In this document: positions 34,218-43,700 of the stretch, one piece after another
Layout of the letters: each line of letters starts with the position of its first letter
Numbering within the stretch: position 1 is the stretch's first letter
Origin: Nitrospiraceae bacterium
GTDB lineage: Bacteria > Nitrospirota > Nitrospiria > Nitrospirales > Nitrospiraceae
Assembly (NCBI GenBank): GCA_919902505.1
Contig: CAKKRE010000018.1
Span: 1 to 64,000 of the forward strand
Length of the DNA: 64,000 bases
Direction: 5' to 3'
Notes under the pieces: model-generated
What the model was told of the DNA's origin: nothing
Seen by the model: only the letters and a program-made list of their open reading frames with translations
Database searches by the model: none
Made by a program: the position numbers and the translations under genes

Positions 34218-34337
34218 TCACCGCTGCGGCGGATGCGTTTCAGGCTGCTGCGGGGCGGCGTCTTTCCATACGGCAACAATCAAGAGAGCCAACATGCCAC
34301 TGACTCCGATCAGGAGACCACCCATGACGAGTTCCAT
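34218..34337 (-). CDS. 39-aa single-TM protein
   Basis: Short ORF from the ATG at 34337 with AAAGGAG 6 nt upstream, a strong start signal. The product is one hydrophobic helix (MGGLLIGVSGMLALLIVAVW) and a polar, Pro-rich tail. The function is unknown. A sigma-54-type promoter lies about 75-90 nt upstream, and tandem GTATC-N6-GATAC sites about 210-250 nt upstream. The arrangement matches that of the 58-aa membrane protein gene at 44617-44793 almost to the nucleotide. Confidence 0.6.
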   Translation of the reverse strand: MELVMGGLLIGVSGMLALLIVAVWKDAAPQQPETHPPQR

Positions 34338-34412
34338 GTCAGGCTCCTTTCTGTACTGAATGAGTATTCCCGGTGACCTCAAATGGAAAAGTCCCTGTAC
34401 ACTCCTGGGAAT

Positions 34413-34428
34413 AGCAACAGCCGTGCCG
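34413..34428 (-). promoter_or_regulatory. sigma-54 promoter of 39-aa protein gene
   Basis: On the minus strand CGGCAC-GGCTG-TTGCT, with the -24 GG at 34427-34426 and the -12 GC at 34415-34414. The expected start is about 34403, 66 nt before the ATG. Confidence 0.6.
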
Positions 34429-34547
34429 TACGTGCCTGAGGAAAAGTGTTCGCCGATTCTCCCAACCCTTTTGAGAATTGCTGCATTCGGAGAGCGGTCT
34501 GACAAGAACCGTTGTCTTTACTCGGGGGTGTCTGGCGCACAACGCCT

Positions 34548-34584
34548 GTATCGGATCTCATTCACCGCGTATCAGATTGGATAA
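34548..34584. promoter_or_regulatory. tandem GTATC-N6-GATAC sites (pair 2)
   Basis: GTATC-GGATCT-CATTC (34548-34563) and GTATC-AGATTG-GATAA (34569-34584), 21 bp apart. They lie about -145 to -181 from the predicted sigma-54 start at 34403. Confidence 0.5.
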
Positions 34585-34613
34585 CGGGGTTGAAGCCATG
34601 CAGGAAGAGGATC

Positions 34614-35345
34614 TCAGGTAGGCAGGTACACTCCGGACTGTTTCAAGAGGTGATGAAGCATTCGCTCCAACGACTGTTTGTCCTCCTCATATGTTATGAG
34701 GTCGAGCAGACAGGCGATGGCGTCGTACCAAAGGCCGGATTCGGAATAGCGATAGATCGCGTCACGATCGCAAGAGGTCCAGGTGCATGGCATGCCCAGC
34801 GAGCAGGCTTCACTATAGGGGATCCGTTCGATGGTTCCGCCTGCGACAATGTCCCGCGAAGGTTCATCCGGGTCCACGACCAGAGTTATGAACCATCGGT
34901 AGGACTCCTGCTCCTTGAATTCAATTCCATATTCCCGAGGCCTGGTACAGTGGATGCCTGCATGAAGAGGTGAGGGGAGCGAGCGTTCAAGAATAGGCCG
35001 AATTCCGCGGGAGTCCACTACTGTAATGGTCATGGCCTGAGCGGTATGCAGAGACAGGTACCAGCAGAGTGACGGATCGCCTTTGATCGTAAAGCCGACA
35101 TGATCCGGGACCAAGGCGATCAGCAGGGGAACACCCGACTCGGCACCCCTGCTCTGCCCGCCGATGCGCGCTCGCGGCGCATGGTCCTTTCGCGGTTTAT
35201 ATAGGGGCATAGGCGAGTCTGGAGCCTTGATGAGGTCGGCCGCGCGACCGTCCGGAAGTGTCGACGCAAACCAGACGGCGCTGCGCCAGGACATCGGCCA
35301 CGCCATGGCAACGACAACCAGCAGGGTGAGTCTGAGGTAGAACAT
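34614..35345 (-). CDS. DUF928 exported protein (copy 2)
   Basis: 243-aa protein with an N-terminal hydrophobic signal (MFYLRLTLLVVVAMAWPM) and a DUF928 domain. Family-like blocks are APRARIGGQSRG, LIALVPDHVGFTIKGDPSLCWYLS, YRWFITLVVDPDEPSRDIVAGGTIERI, and a terminal helical part (GLWYDAIACLLDLI). The upstream gene 35385-36092 is clearly its paralog. DUF928 genes are, from recollection, often found with CHAT proteins and two-partner secretion genes in cyanobacteria, and the same neighbours occur here. The molecular function is unknown; a periplasmic location is inferred. Confidence 0.75.
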   Translation of the reverse strand: MFYLRLTLLVVVAMAWPMSWRSAVWFASTLPDGRAADLIKAPDSPMPLYKPRKDHAPRARIGGQSRGAESGVPLLIALVPDHVGFTIKGDPSLCWYLSLHTAQAMTITVVDSRGIRPILERSLPSPLHAGIHCTRPREYGIEFKEQESYRWFITLVVDPDEPSRDIVAGGTIERIPYSEACSLGMPCTWTSCDRDAIYRYSESGLWYDAIACLLDLITYEEDKQSLERMLHHLLKQSGVYLPT

Positions 35346-35384
35346 CCTGTGCCGATCAGTAGGTGGACGGACTCAGGCAACGTG

Positions 35385-36092
35385 TCAGCGCCGGCCGGCA
35401 TGGGCCTGCGCAAGATCCCATTCGGCCACACCATGCAAACCGACTTGCTTGAGCAAGGCTGCCCGCTGTTTTCGTAGACCCGTATCACCAGGATCGGAGG
35501 TAATGAGATCGCACAGGCAGGCCATGGCATCGTACCAGAAACCCGTGGCGGCACTCGTCCTCACCGCTTCCTGGGTGCAGGTGGTCGTGGCGCCCAACAC
35601 CATACACTCGCTGAACTCACAGCGCTCGATCATTCCGCCGGTCACGATATCGCGTGAGGGAGAGTTCTCGTCTTTGATCACGGAGATATACCACCGGTAT
35701 TGGATGTGTGCCTGAAGCGTGAAGCCGAGATCCTCAAGGTTGACGGCATGAACACCGGCGTGGTTCGGGGGTGCGATGAACCGTTCAACGAGCGCGCGAA
35801 TCGATCGCTCATCGATCAGGGTGAATTTAATCGGCAACGCTGTGTGCTTGGAAAGGAACCAGTTGAGAACCGGATGTTGCTTGACGGTGATGCCGACGTG
35901 GTCGGGAACGAGCGCGGCAATAGCGGGGTCTTCTCCTTCGCTGCCTCTCAACGTCCCACCGATGCGAGCTCTGGGCATCACTTGCTGAGGCGCCTTGTAC
36001 AGCGGAATTTCCAGTTGTACGTCAGTTCCCGCCTCGCCGCTGCTCGCGAGCAGGGCCGCGAGCAGCACCGTTGTGCCTACCTTCACGGCCAT
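35385..36092 (-). CDS. DUF928 exported protein (copy 1)
   Basis: 235-aa paralog of the next gene downstream, sharing MPRARIGGTLRG, IAALVPDHVGITVKQHPVLNWFLSKHTA, YRWYISVIKDENSPSRDIVTGGMIERCE and GFWYDAMACLCDLI. The start is placed at ATG 36092 because the ORF's extra 34 residues back to 36194 are read from a dispersed repeat; from 36092 the protein starts with a clean signal peptide (VGTTVLLAALLASSGEAGT). It follows the CHAT gene in the same direction and is probably in one operon with it. Confidence 0.75.
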   Translation of the reverse strand: MAVKVGTTVLLAALLASSGEAGTDVQLEIPLYKAPQQVMPRARIGGTLRGSEGEDPAIAALVPDHVGITVKQHPVLNWFLSKHTALPIKFTLIDERSIRALVERFIAPPNHAGVHAVNLEDLGFTLQAHIQYRWYISVIKDENSPSRDIVTGGMIERCEFSECMVLGATTTCTQEAVRTSAATGFWYDAMACLCDLITSDPGDTGLRKQRAALLKQVGLHGVAEWDLAQAHAGRR

Positions 36093-36205
36093 GCACAAGC
36101 AACGCCGCAACGAGCGAGGGGGCGAGGCGTACCCTCCAGGGTTCGGTGAGGGCTCGAGCGATGCGAGCGCGCTGCTGACGAACGTGTTTAACATTCTGCT
36201 AGAGC
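36093..36205. repeat. dispersed repeat abutting CHAT stop codon
   Basis: On the minus strand this segment begins at the stop codon of the CHAT gene and runs to the DUF928 start. It is clearly related to 38815-38941 (shared blocks GCGAGGGGGCGAGGC, GAGCGATGCGAG and TTCAACAT/TTTAACAT before TAGAG). It supplies 34 spurious upstream codons to the DUF928 frame. Confidence 0.6.
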
Positions 36206-38511
36206 CAATTGTTCAATAACAGAAATGCCGACCAATACGCCGGATGTTCATAGAGCCGGCCGGACAGTAACTTCAGCTGTGCAATTTGCAAGGCGTGTGC
36301 CTTAGATATCGATGAGTTATGCAATTGGCGATAGAATTCTGATACCAGTTCCGACGACGCTTCATCGTTAATGAACCAGAGGGTTGCGAGGGCACTCCTC
36401 GCTCCGGCTTTCACCGCAATGCCGGCAAGCCCGAGCGCGGCACGGTCGTCGCCGATACCGGTCTGGCAGGCGCTCAACGTGAGGAGTTCCAAGGGATCCT
36501 GGCGAAAGCGAAGCAACCCCACCAGCCGCTCTAACTGCGTCATGGTCAGCCGATCGTCGAACGTCAGCAAGAATGATTGATTCACGTCCGTGGCAAACCG
36601 GCCGTGCGTGGCGATGTGGAGAATGCTGTAGCGGCCGTCCTTCAATTCCCTTTCCAAGCGTGGCGTGACAAAGTTGCGGTCGAGGAGTTGCTCGCCCTTG
36701 AAGAGCGAGTTGAGGTGGGCCATCTCTTCGGCGACGTGCGGGAGAGGAGGAAACCCCTGCACCGCTTGAGTCAAACCGCTGGAGAGCAGGTGAGCGCTGG
36801 TCCGGTTGATGGGGCGAGGGTCAGTCAAATCGAGGCCGGGGGTCATTGCGACGGCGTACTGTGCGATGAGGAATTGGTGGCCGTCATGGAGCGCCGACAT
36901 GGGAATGGTGCGAAGCGGTCCGTCCGGGACAAAGACCAGCGTGTTGACCTTGAGTCTGCGAAGGTCCCCTAGAAGCGGTCGGAGCAACCAGTCATACAAT
37001 TGCTGCGCATGGGGCAGGTACTCGCGGGTCGTCCGCTTTTCAAGCATGCGCCGGAAGCTGCGTATTTCGGCAGTCAGCGCCGACGCCGTCACCGGAACGG
37101 AGTGTCGTCTGAGGCCGTCCGGGAAGCTCACGAGCAGTTCGGTGCGATCGCTGAATATGATCGGGTAAATGATGGCCGTCGCAGGGGACACGGCATCCAG
37201 TTTGGTCAGTCGAGCCTGCATCTGGTCCACGCAATCATCGCGAAAATAATCCCGGAGCTCGGCGGCTTTGTAGGCCTCGATCGCATCGCGCGCCGCTTTT
37301 AGATAGGAGTCGGCCTCAGAGTCCTCTGTCATCAAGGCCGCCCGTTGAAGCAGCAGATCGGCCAATTCGAAATATAGCGAACGAATCGATTGATGGGCAG
37401 GATCCAGCGAGGTGTGCGAACCGAAAGCCACTTCGGCGCGGATCGGTTGCAGGGTGGCCGCCGCTTCTTGATAGGCCGACAATGCGCGATCGAGGTGGCC
37501 CAGACGGGTGAGGAGACGACCACTTTGCCATTGCCACCGGTAGAGCGATTCCGGTGCGCCGGCAGACTGCGCAGCAAAGACGGCTCGCCGGGTGAGTTGG
37601 AGGGCTTCGTCTAAGCGGCGTTCCCCCTCATAGAGATGTCCGAGGTGCCCGTAAGCATAGGAGGCGAGGCGCTTACCGCCGGACTTCTCCGCCATCGCAG
37701 CCGCCTCTTGCAGCAGCGCAGCGGACCGCTTGAGCCAGCGCGCATGCTCATCCGGCTGGTCCGCCGCCAGGTCGCGATACCCTAACGCCAGATTGATGAG
37801 CCCATCGGCCTTGTTGTGGGAACCGGCAGCCGCTGACAGCCGGTTATCGGCCTCACTCAAGGCTGCTGCCGCCTCATCAAATCGTTTCAATTGCATCGCC
37901 ACCCGCGCGGCGTTGACGCGGGCGCGGACGAACAGTATGCGTACATTCTCCTCTGTCGCTCCTGCCGCGCTGTCTTGAAATGCGGCAAGGGCTTCCGGAA
38001 AACGGCCTTGTAACGCCAGGACAATGCCGAGGTCGTTCTGGATCGCCGCCGACAGTGTCTTGAGATTCCCTGTGTGCGCGATCTCTGCAGCTTGTGACAG
38101 ATAGTCCGTAGCGGTGTCGTATTGATGGCTCGTCACATACGTTTTCCCCAACTCAGAGAGGGTGAGCGCCAGCCATTTTGGATCGCCGATTCTACGCGCG
38201 AGTTGCAGGGCCAATTCCTGTTGCAGGAAGGCTTGGTTCACGTGTCCCAATGCTCGTGCTGCATAGGCGGCATGGAAGAGCGCCTGAAGATGTCCCTTCA
38301 CCTGGCCCGCTTGGTCGTATAGTTGCGCGGCTGCCTTCCAATCGACGAGTGCCTGCTCCAAAGCGCCCTGTTCCGCGGCGGAAAGGCCTCGCTGCATCAG
38401 TTCATCGGCCGACGGCGCGGTTTCCGCGGCGGATGCCGCTGTGCCGGAGAGCAGGAGTATGAGCCCGACTCTGAGCACCGGCTGAAGTGAAGCGCGAAGC
38501 CGTGATGCCAT
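36199..38511 (-). CDS. exported TPR-CHAT protease-like protein
   Basis: 770-aa protein. The ATG at 38511 is preceded by AAAGGG with 6-nt spacing and gives a clean signal peptide (VLRVGLILLLSGTAASAAE); the frame continues to 38628 inside a repeat. Residues about 30-420 are tetratricopeptide-like helical repeats. The C-terminal 300 residues are a CHAT (caspase-HetF-associated) domain with the catalytic His in HIATHGRF (about residue 632) and Cys in LTLSACQTGIGDD (about 679), followed by GLAGIAVKAGARSALATLW. Both catalytic residues are present. The signal peptide implies periplasmic action, unlike TPR-CHAT proteins of phage defence. It sits between a TpsB/TpsA pair and two DUF928 genes. Confidence 0.88.
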   Translation of the reverse strand: MASRLRASLQPVLRVGLILLLSGTAASAAETAPSADELMQRGLSAAEQGALEQALVDWKAAAQLYDQAGQVKGHLQALFHAAYAARALGHVNQAFLQQELALQLARRIGDPKWLALTLSELGKTYVTSHQYDTATDYLSQAAEIAHTGNLKTLSAAIQNDLGIVLALQGRFPEALAAFQDSAAGATEENVRILFVRARVNAARVAMQLKRFDEAAAALSEADNRLSAAAGSHNKADGLINLALGYRDLAADQPDEHARWLKRSAALLQEAAAMAEKSGGKRLASYAYGHLGHLYEGERRLDEALQLTRRAVFAAQSAGAPESLYRWQWQSGRLLTRLGHLDRALSAYQEAAATLQPIRAEVAFGSHTSLDPAHQSIRSLYFELADLLLQRAALMTEDSEADSYLKAARDAIEAYKAAELRDYFRDDCVDQMQARLTKLDAVSPATAIIYPIIFSDRTELLVSFPDGLRRHSVPVTASALTAEIRSFRRMLEKRTTREYLPHAQQLYDWLLRPLLGDLRRLKVNTLVFVPDGPLRTIPMSALHDGHQFLIAQYAVAMTPGLDLTDPRPINRTSAHLLSSGLTQAVQGFPPLPHVAEEMAHLNSLFKGEQLLDRNFVTPRLERELKDGRYSILHIATHGRFATDVNQSFLLTFDDRLTMTQLERLVGLLRFRQDPLELLTLSACQTGIGDDRAALGLAGIAVKAGARSALATLWFINDEASSELVSEFYRQLHNSSISKAHALQIAQLKLLSGRLYEHPAYWSAFLLLNNWL

Positions 38512-38616
38512 GTCATGCCCTTTCTGCCGCAGTCGTCTCGTTTCGTGGATTGCGGAAACCCCTATTCGCCACCTCCGAACACCCAATGTTGAGTTGAAAG
38601 TGACATCGAGAAAGCT

Positions 38617-38814
38617 CCTAGCCCGCATTATTCATGAGCGCTTCTGCTGCAATCGCCGATCCGCTGCTGCGACGAGCCTTCGGCCGACGGGCTCACCCCT
38701 CGGCCCCTCGACGTACTGTACGAGTACGCCTCGGGCCCTCACGGCTCCGCGCGCCGGTCTCGCGACGTGGCTCGACGATTTCGCGACGAACCGTCATGAA
38801 TAATGCGGGCTAGG
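38617..38814. repeat. 198-bp palindromic element with 21-bp inverted ends
   Basis: Perfect 21-bp terminal inverted repeats (38617-38637, starting CCTAGCCCGCATTATT, and 38794-38814). The interior contains no ORF of note but is GC-rich and partly self-complementary (GTACTGTACGAGTAC near 38710-38725). A half-copy of the end lies at 44460-44480 (19 of 21 positions match). It resembles a MITE or other non-autonomous palindromic element. Confidence 0.75.
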
Positions 38815-38941
38815 ATGGTCAAAAAGGTCGTCCAGCAAGGCCGCAGCGATGCGAGGGGGCGAGGCTGTACCCTTGCGGTACGTTGAGCCCCTGAGCGATG
38901 CGAGAACAAAGCTGGCGGACTTTTTCAACATCCTATTAGAG
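38815..38941. repeat. dispersed repeat abutting TpsB stop codon
   Basis: Directly next to the 198-bp element and ending at the tpsB stop codon. It is related to 36093-36205, which in the same way ends at the CHAT stop codon. The pattern suggests insertion or recruitment of the repeat at gene 3' ends. Confidence 0.6.
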
Positions 38942-40696
38942 TACCTGCACGACGAGTTGGAGATGGATACCATGATCCTGCATGTTGCCCTCGCCGCCCC
39001 GGACGTGATTGAGTTGCTGGCCCCAGTAGACTTCGAAGCGTGCACGTTCCTGGGGCAGAATGGTCCAGCGTAACCCGACTCCCACGCTCGCCAACGTGTG
39101 AGGATCAGGGGTATTCCCTTTGGCGTTCCAGGCCCGTCCGAAATCGACGAATTGTGCGAACTGCAGCCGGTCCTCGCCAGATGCGAACCGGAGGAGGGGC
39201 ACGCGCGATTCAAGTGACGCGAGCACCGCATCGTCCCGCACGAGGGTGTTTTCCCGATAGCCGCGCACGCTGAAGCGTCCGCCGACGGGCATTTGTTCGA
39301 GTGGAAAGAGCCGGTCGTTGGCGATCTGCGCGGCCACGCGTCCCAACAACTGGATGCCCCACCATTCTTCTATCCGTTTGACCGCCTGGGCTTGACCCAA
39401 CCAGGAAACAAATTGACCGTCCGGCAGAGGCCCGTTGTTGACGGTGGCGCCCAGGACGTTCAGTCCGACGCTGAAACGGGACAAGACGGCAAACACATAG
39501 GATGGAGATCGATGCGTATATTCCTGGCTGAATCGGAGTGCGCTGACGGTGGCCACCCCGGTCGTGGAAGAACCAGGAATGAAGAGCGACGGCAGCCCCG
39601 GAACGTCGAACGCAGACGTCGTCTTCAAATATAAATGTTCGCCGCTCAGAGAGAGTGCGACCTCGTCGCTCACGGTACGGTACACAGGTTGGCGTACCGC
39701 GATCCCGATGACTTCGGAGTCCACATTCAGATCCAAGGCGCGAAAAGGATTCTCGACGACCAGAAAAGCATTGCGCCGATAGTAGGCCGTGAAGGTCGTC
39801 TCGTAGGCGTTGAGCGGCACACTATAGGACGTATCGATGATGGGGTTCACGCCGTGCGAACGCCCGTAGGTAAACACAAATTGGTCGCCGTGACCCGTCA
39901 CATTCTGGTGCGCCACTGTCGCCAGGCCGCGCTCAGCGCCGACCACCGGTGTTTGATAGTTGTTGAACTCCAGCCAGGCCTTGAAGGGGTTGGCGTCTTT
40001 GACCCGCAGATTCAAGACGCTTTCGCCACGAACGTCTCCCGGTCTCAGCTCGGTATTGATCCGTTCGATGCGCGGATCCTGCTGCAGCAGTTGGATCCGT
40101 TCCTGGAGAGGCTGGATGCTGACGGGAGTGCCAATGCCGCGCGCCACACGATTCCGTAAGTACGAACTGCGGAACCATTGGTTGCCTTCGACGTCGATTC
40201 GGGTGAGGGTGCCTTCGACGATCTGAATCACGATGGTCCCGAAGGTGACATCTTGATCGGGAATGACGGCTCCGGAGGTGAGATACCCTTTATTCACGTA
40301 CAAGAGGGTGAGGGCCAGGCGAACCCGCTCCAGATCTTCCGTGGTCAGTTCACGATTGCGATAGGGAGCGATGACGTCAGCGAGCTCTGCGTCAGAAAAC
40401 ACGGTACTGCCGGTGACGTGGATGTCATGGACGAACACACGAACGGATCCCAATCTGTTCTCGAACGGCTTCTGCGGGGCGGGTGACACCTCCGGAAGGA
40501 TGGGGCTTGGGGGCGGTGTTTCCGGTGCTTTGAACTCTTCCCTCAACGGAGCAGGCGGTTTCCCCGACCGGCCGGTCGGGTCAAAAATAGGAGGAAGCGG
40601 CGGTGCAATTTGTGCTGTGGCTGAAACTCCCAGGAGGCAGATGCTCATCGTAATGCCTATGCACACAGATCGGATATGAAAGATCCCACAATGCAA
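38936..40696 (-). CDS. TpsB outer-membrane transporter (ShlB/FhaC family)
   Basis: 586-aa two-partner secretion pore. The start is a TTG at 40696 with AGGGAG 6 nt upstream; an in-frame ATG at 40648 is the alternative. A signal peptide ends near ATAQIAPP and a Pro-rich linker follows. Then come POTRA-type domains (VFVHDIHVTGSTVFSDAELAD; GTLTRIDVEGNQWFRSSYLR) and a 16-strand barrel with the FhaC-type VRGYRENTL motif, ending in LQLVVQVL. It would secrete TpsA, encoded immediately upstream on the same strand (38-nt gap). Confidence 0.9.
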   Translation of the reverse strand: MHCGIFHIRSVCIGITMSICLLGVSATAQIAPPLPPIFDPTGRSGKPPAPLREEFKAPETPPPSPILPEVSPAPQKPFENRLGSVRVFVHDIHVTGSTVFSDAELADVIAPYRNRELTTEDLERVRLALTLLYVNKGYLTSGAVIPDQDVTFGTIVIQIVEGTLTRIDVEGNQWFRSSYLRNRVARGIGTPVSIQPLQERIQLLQQDPRIERINTELRPGDVRGESVLNLRVKDANPFKAWLEFNNYQTPVVGAERGLATVAHQNVTGHGDQFVFTYGRSHGVNPIIDTSYSVPLNAYETTFTAYYRRNAFLVVENPFRALDLNVDSEVIGIAVRQPVYRTVSDEVALSLSGEHLYLKTTSAFDVPGLPSLFIPGSSTTGVATVSALRFSQEYTHRSPSYVFAVLSRFSVGLNVLGATVNNGPLPDGQFVSWLGQAQAVKRIEEWWGIQLLGRVAAQIANDRLFPLEQMPVGGRFSVRGYRENTLVRDDAVLASLESRVPLLRFASGEDRLQFAQFVDFGRAWNAKGNTPDPHTLASVGVGLRWTILPQERARFEVYWGQQLNHVRGGEGNMQDHGIHLQLVVQVL

Positions 40697-40734
40697 TTCG
40701 GCTCCCTCTTCGCCTGCGTGCGAGGCTCACAAGG

Positions 40735-43700
40735 TCAGGAGCGACAATCTGCCGGCCAGTCACGGGCACCGAGTTGTGGTAACGGCCCGAGCTGATCGAC
40801 CAGTTGTTCTGAACGTATCTGCGTCTGATGCGCAGACTCAAACGTGGGCATCTGTGCCGATTGGGTGGGGCCTTCGTCGGCAAACATCAGGGGGCTCATG
40901 AGCCAGCCGCCCGGTTCCGCAGGCAGGGCATCCCTTCCCGCGATCACGAGACTGCTCAATTGTCCGCCGGCCTGCGCCGCACAGCGTTGTCGCAAGAGCT
41001 GTTGCCCTTGTAGCGGTTGTTGCGGCAGGGTGGCTAAGCTGCCGCTCAAACTGGACACGGGCGATTGAATGTTCACGGCACCGCTCAAGCCGAATTGTGA
41101 CGAGGCACTGATGACACTTGTCGGATCGGCCAGGAATGTCCCCGCGATAATGTTGATGTTGCCGCCTCGGCCCTGTACGGCTTGGGCGAGGATGTGACTG
41201 TTCTGGAGGGTCACGACTGCCGGATCGATCGTGATATTCCCGCCGGATGTATCGGGGCCGCCCAGAACCGAAGTGCTGAGTCGACCGTTGATGAATCGGA
41301 TCGAATCGATCGCCTGAATAACGATGTCGCCGCCGCTCGCCTGGTTGGCTTCCGTCGTGATGGACGCATTTTGAGCGAGGAATCGAGGCCCGGAATTGAT
41401 GGTCATGCTGCCGGCATTACCAAGTCCCGTGCTGCTGGCGGAAATGAATGCGCCGTCGCTCACGGTGACGGATTGAGCCGCGCTCAGCGAGACGTTGCCG
41501 CCGCTCCGAGTTCCTCTGGTAAGGGCGGAAATTCCACCACCCTCCATCAAGATATTTCCAGCGGATAGATCGATATTGCCGCTCTGTTCCTGGCCGTTCA
41601 CCGACTGCGGCCGTAAATCCGTCACATTGGCGGATATATTCGTGTTGCGCAGTTCCATCGGGCCCCTTGCGCGCATCTCAATTCTGCCTCCGAGACCGAT
41701 GTTGCTCGTGTCCGTCAACACATCGGTTCCTGTCAGGCGGATGGTAGACGAAGGCGGGTAGGGGACACCGTCAGGAATGGGGCCACTGACGCCGGTGATA
41801 CTGATCATACCCGCGCCGCCGGTGCTGCCACTGCTGCTGGAAATGACCACTCTGGACGGATCGGCGACATCCAGTATCCTGGGTGCCGCAAGCGTCCCTC
41901 CTGGTCTGGTTCCAGGTCTGGTGGTCAACACATCCGAGTGCAGCTCAATGCGGTTGGCAATCCGATTCCCTTGCGTGGGGGCAATGATCCCTCCTCCGGT
42001 GATGTCCAAGTTCTTCGCAGACATGAGCAGGCTGCCCTGGACGCTCCGGCCGTCCGTGACAACCGTGCCCCCCTCCCCCGCGCCCACGACATCGATCAAC
42101 CGGCCCTGGGAATCCAGGACGTTCGTCACATTGTTCACTTGTGAGTTCACGACGGAATGGTCGAGGATGATATTGTCGCCTCTGATTCTGAGATACCCCG
42201 GCAACCCTTCGTGCAGCGCTTCGACCGTGACCTCCGAATTGGTCAACTTCACCGTATCGGTGGGAGCATCCGGGTACGGGGCATCCCACACAGCACCGAA
42301 TGAAAAATAGTGATCCTTGATGATCTTCGTGATGCCGGCCTGAGCCCGTCCATGTCCCGTATTCGTGATGAGGGAGTTGTCGGCTGTGAAGGAATGTTCG
42401 GCCCGCAACCAGATCTCGCCTGCACTCGGGCCGCCCTGACAGAGCGGGCACGACCCAATGTCCGATACCTCGGCATTGGCCTTGATGGTACTGTCTTTCA
42501 AGCCAATGTCCCGACCCATGATATCGATGCGGCTGAAGCCCTGGTTTTGCGCGGGTTGCCCATTGGGTTTATTATCGTTGATGGTGAAGTCTTGGGTCGT
42601 GACCGATACGCCGGAATCGATCAACGAGGCCTGCCCGTTCGTCCTCATCATCACGATCCCACCCGGCGCATTGCCGATGGCGTCGGAATGGATATCCGTG
42701 CCCCGTAAGTCAAACTCTCGTGCGAAATAATAGGTAATGGCTCTGTTGGGCTCCGAATCAGGGGCGGTGACGTGTCTGTACAGTCGCGTACTCGGAGGGG
42801 TGAAGCCTGGAATACCTTGAAGAGTAATATAGCCGGCCTGTCCCCCGACACATTGGCCGCCGCAGTGACTATCGCTTGAAATCAGGACGCGCCCGTCCGG
42901 ACCGGATTGGGTTTTCAGGGTATCCACATTCAGCGTGATCGCCCCGGCATCCGCTCCGCCTGTGGTGTCTGCCCGTACGGCGGTCCCGTTTGCCAACTCA
43001 ACTCGTTGGGCCGTCATGGCAATGTTTCCGGGAACGACCGTTGGGTCGACGGCCTTGGTGACGCCTGTAATAATATGGGTATGGCTCAGTAACACCGCGT
43101 CAGCCGGCCCTCCTGTTTTTCCTGCGATGCTAATAGTTCCGGCTCCGCCCCGGCCGGTACTGGTGCTCGCAATGGTCACCGGCGCGGCGCCGCTGAGCGG
43201 AGTGCCATCGACGCTGACATTGCTTCGCAGGGTGTCCACCTCAAAGCTGATATTCCCTGCCGTTCCGTCGATCGCGGAGGTGAGGATATTCGAGTCGTGC
43301 AACAGCGACACCGTATCCGCTTGGATAGAGAGCCCCCCTGCTGTCGAGGTGGAAGGTGTGGCATTCGGGACGGTCGCTGTCGCGCTCGCCTCAAGGCGGG
43401 CGTTCTCCATGGTGAATTGCCCACTGCGGATTACGATGCGCCCTGCGGTAGGTGCGCTCGTATGAACATCGGCTCCTTGAGCGAGTGAAATAGTTCCGAG
43501 TGATGTAAACCCGTTCAACGTTGGGTCGGTGGGCGTCGCCGCCGCCGCATTCGTCAACACCTCGCCGGCCGAGGCGACCGCGACAAGGTTGATCGGCCCG
43601 CCGGGGGCTAAAAGCTGGGCCGGTTGGATTGCGGTATGTGCGAGGGTTCCTCCTTGAACGGTAATGTTGCCTCCCACCAACGAGATGCCTTGCCCTTCCG

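Noticed and set aside
34512-34973. 153-codon plus-strand frame
   Set aside because: Overlaps the tandem regulatory sites and is antisense to a DUF928 gene.
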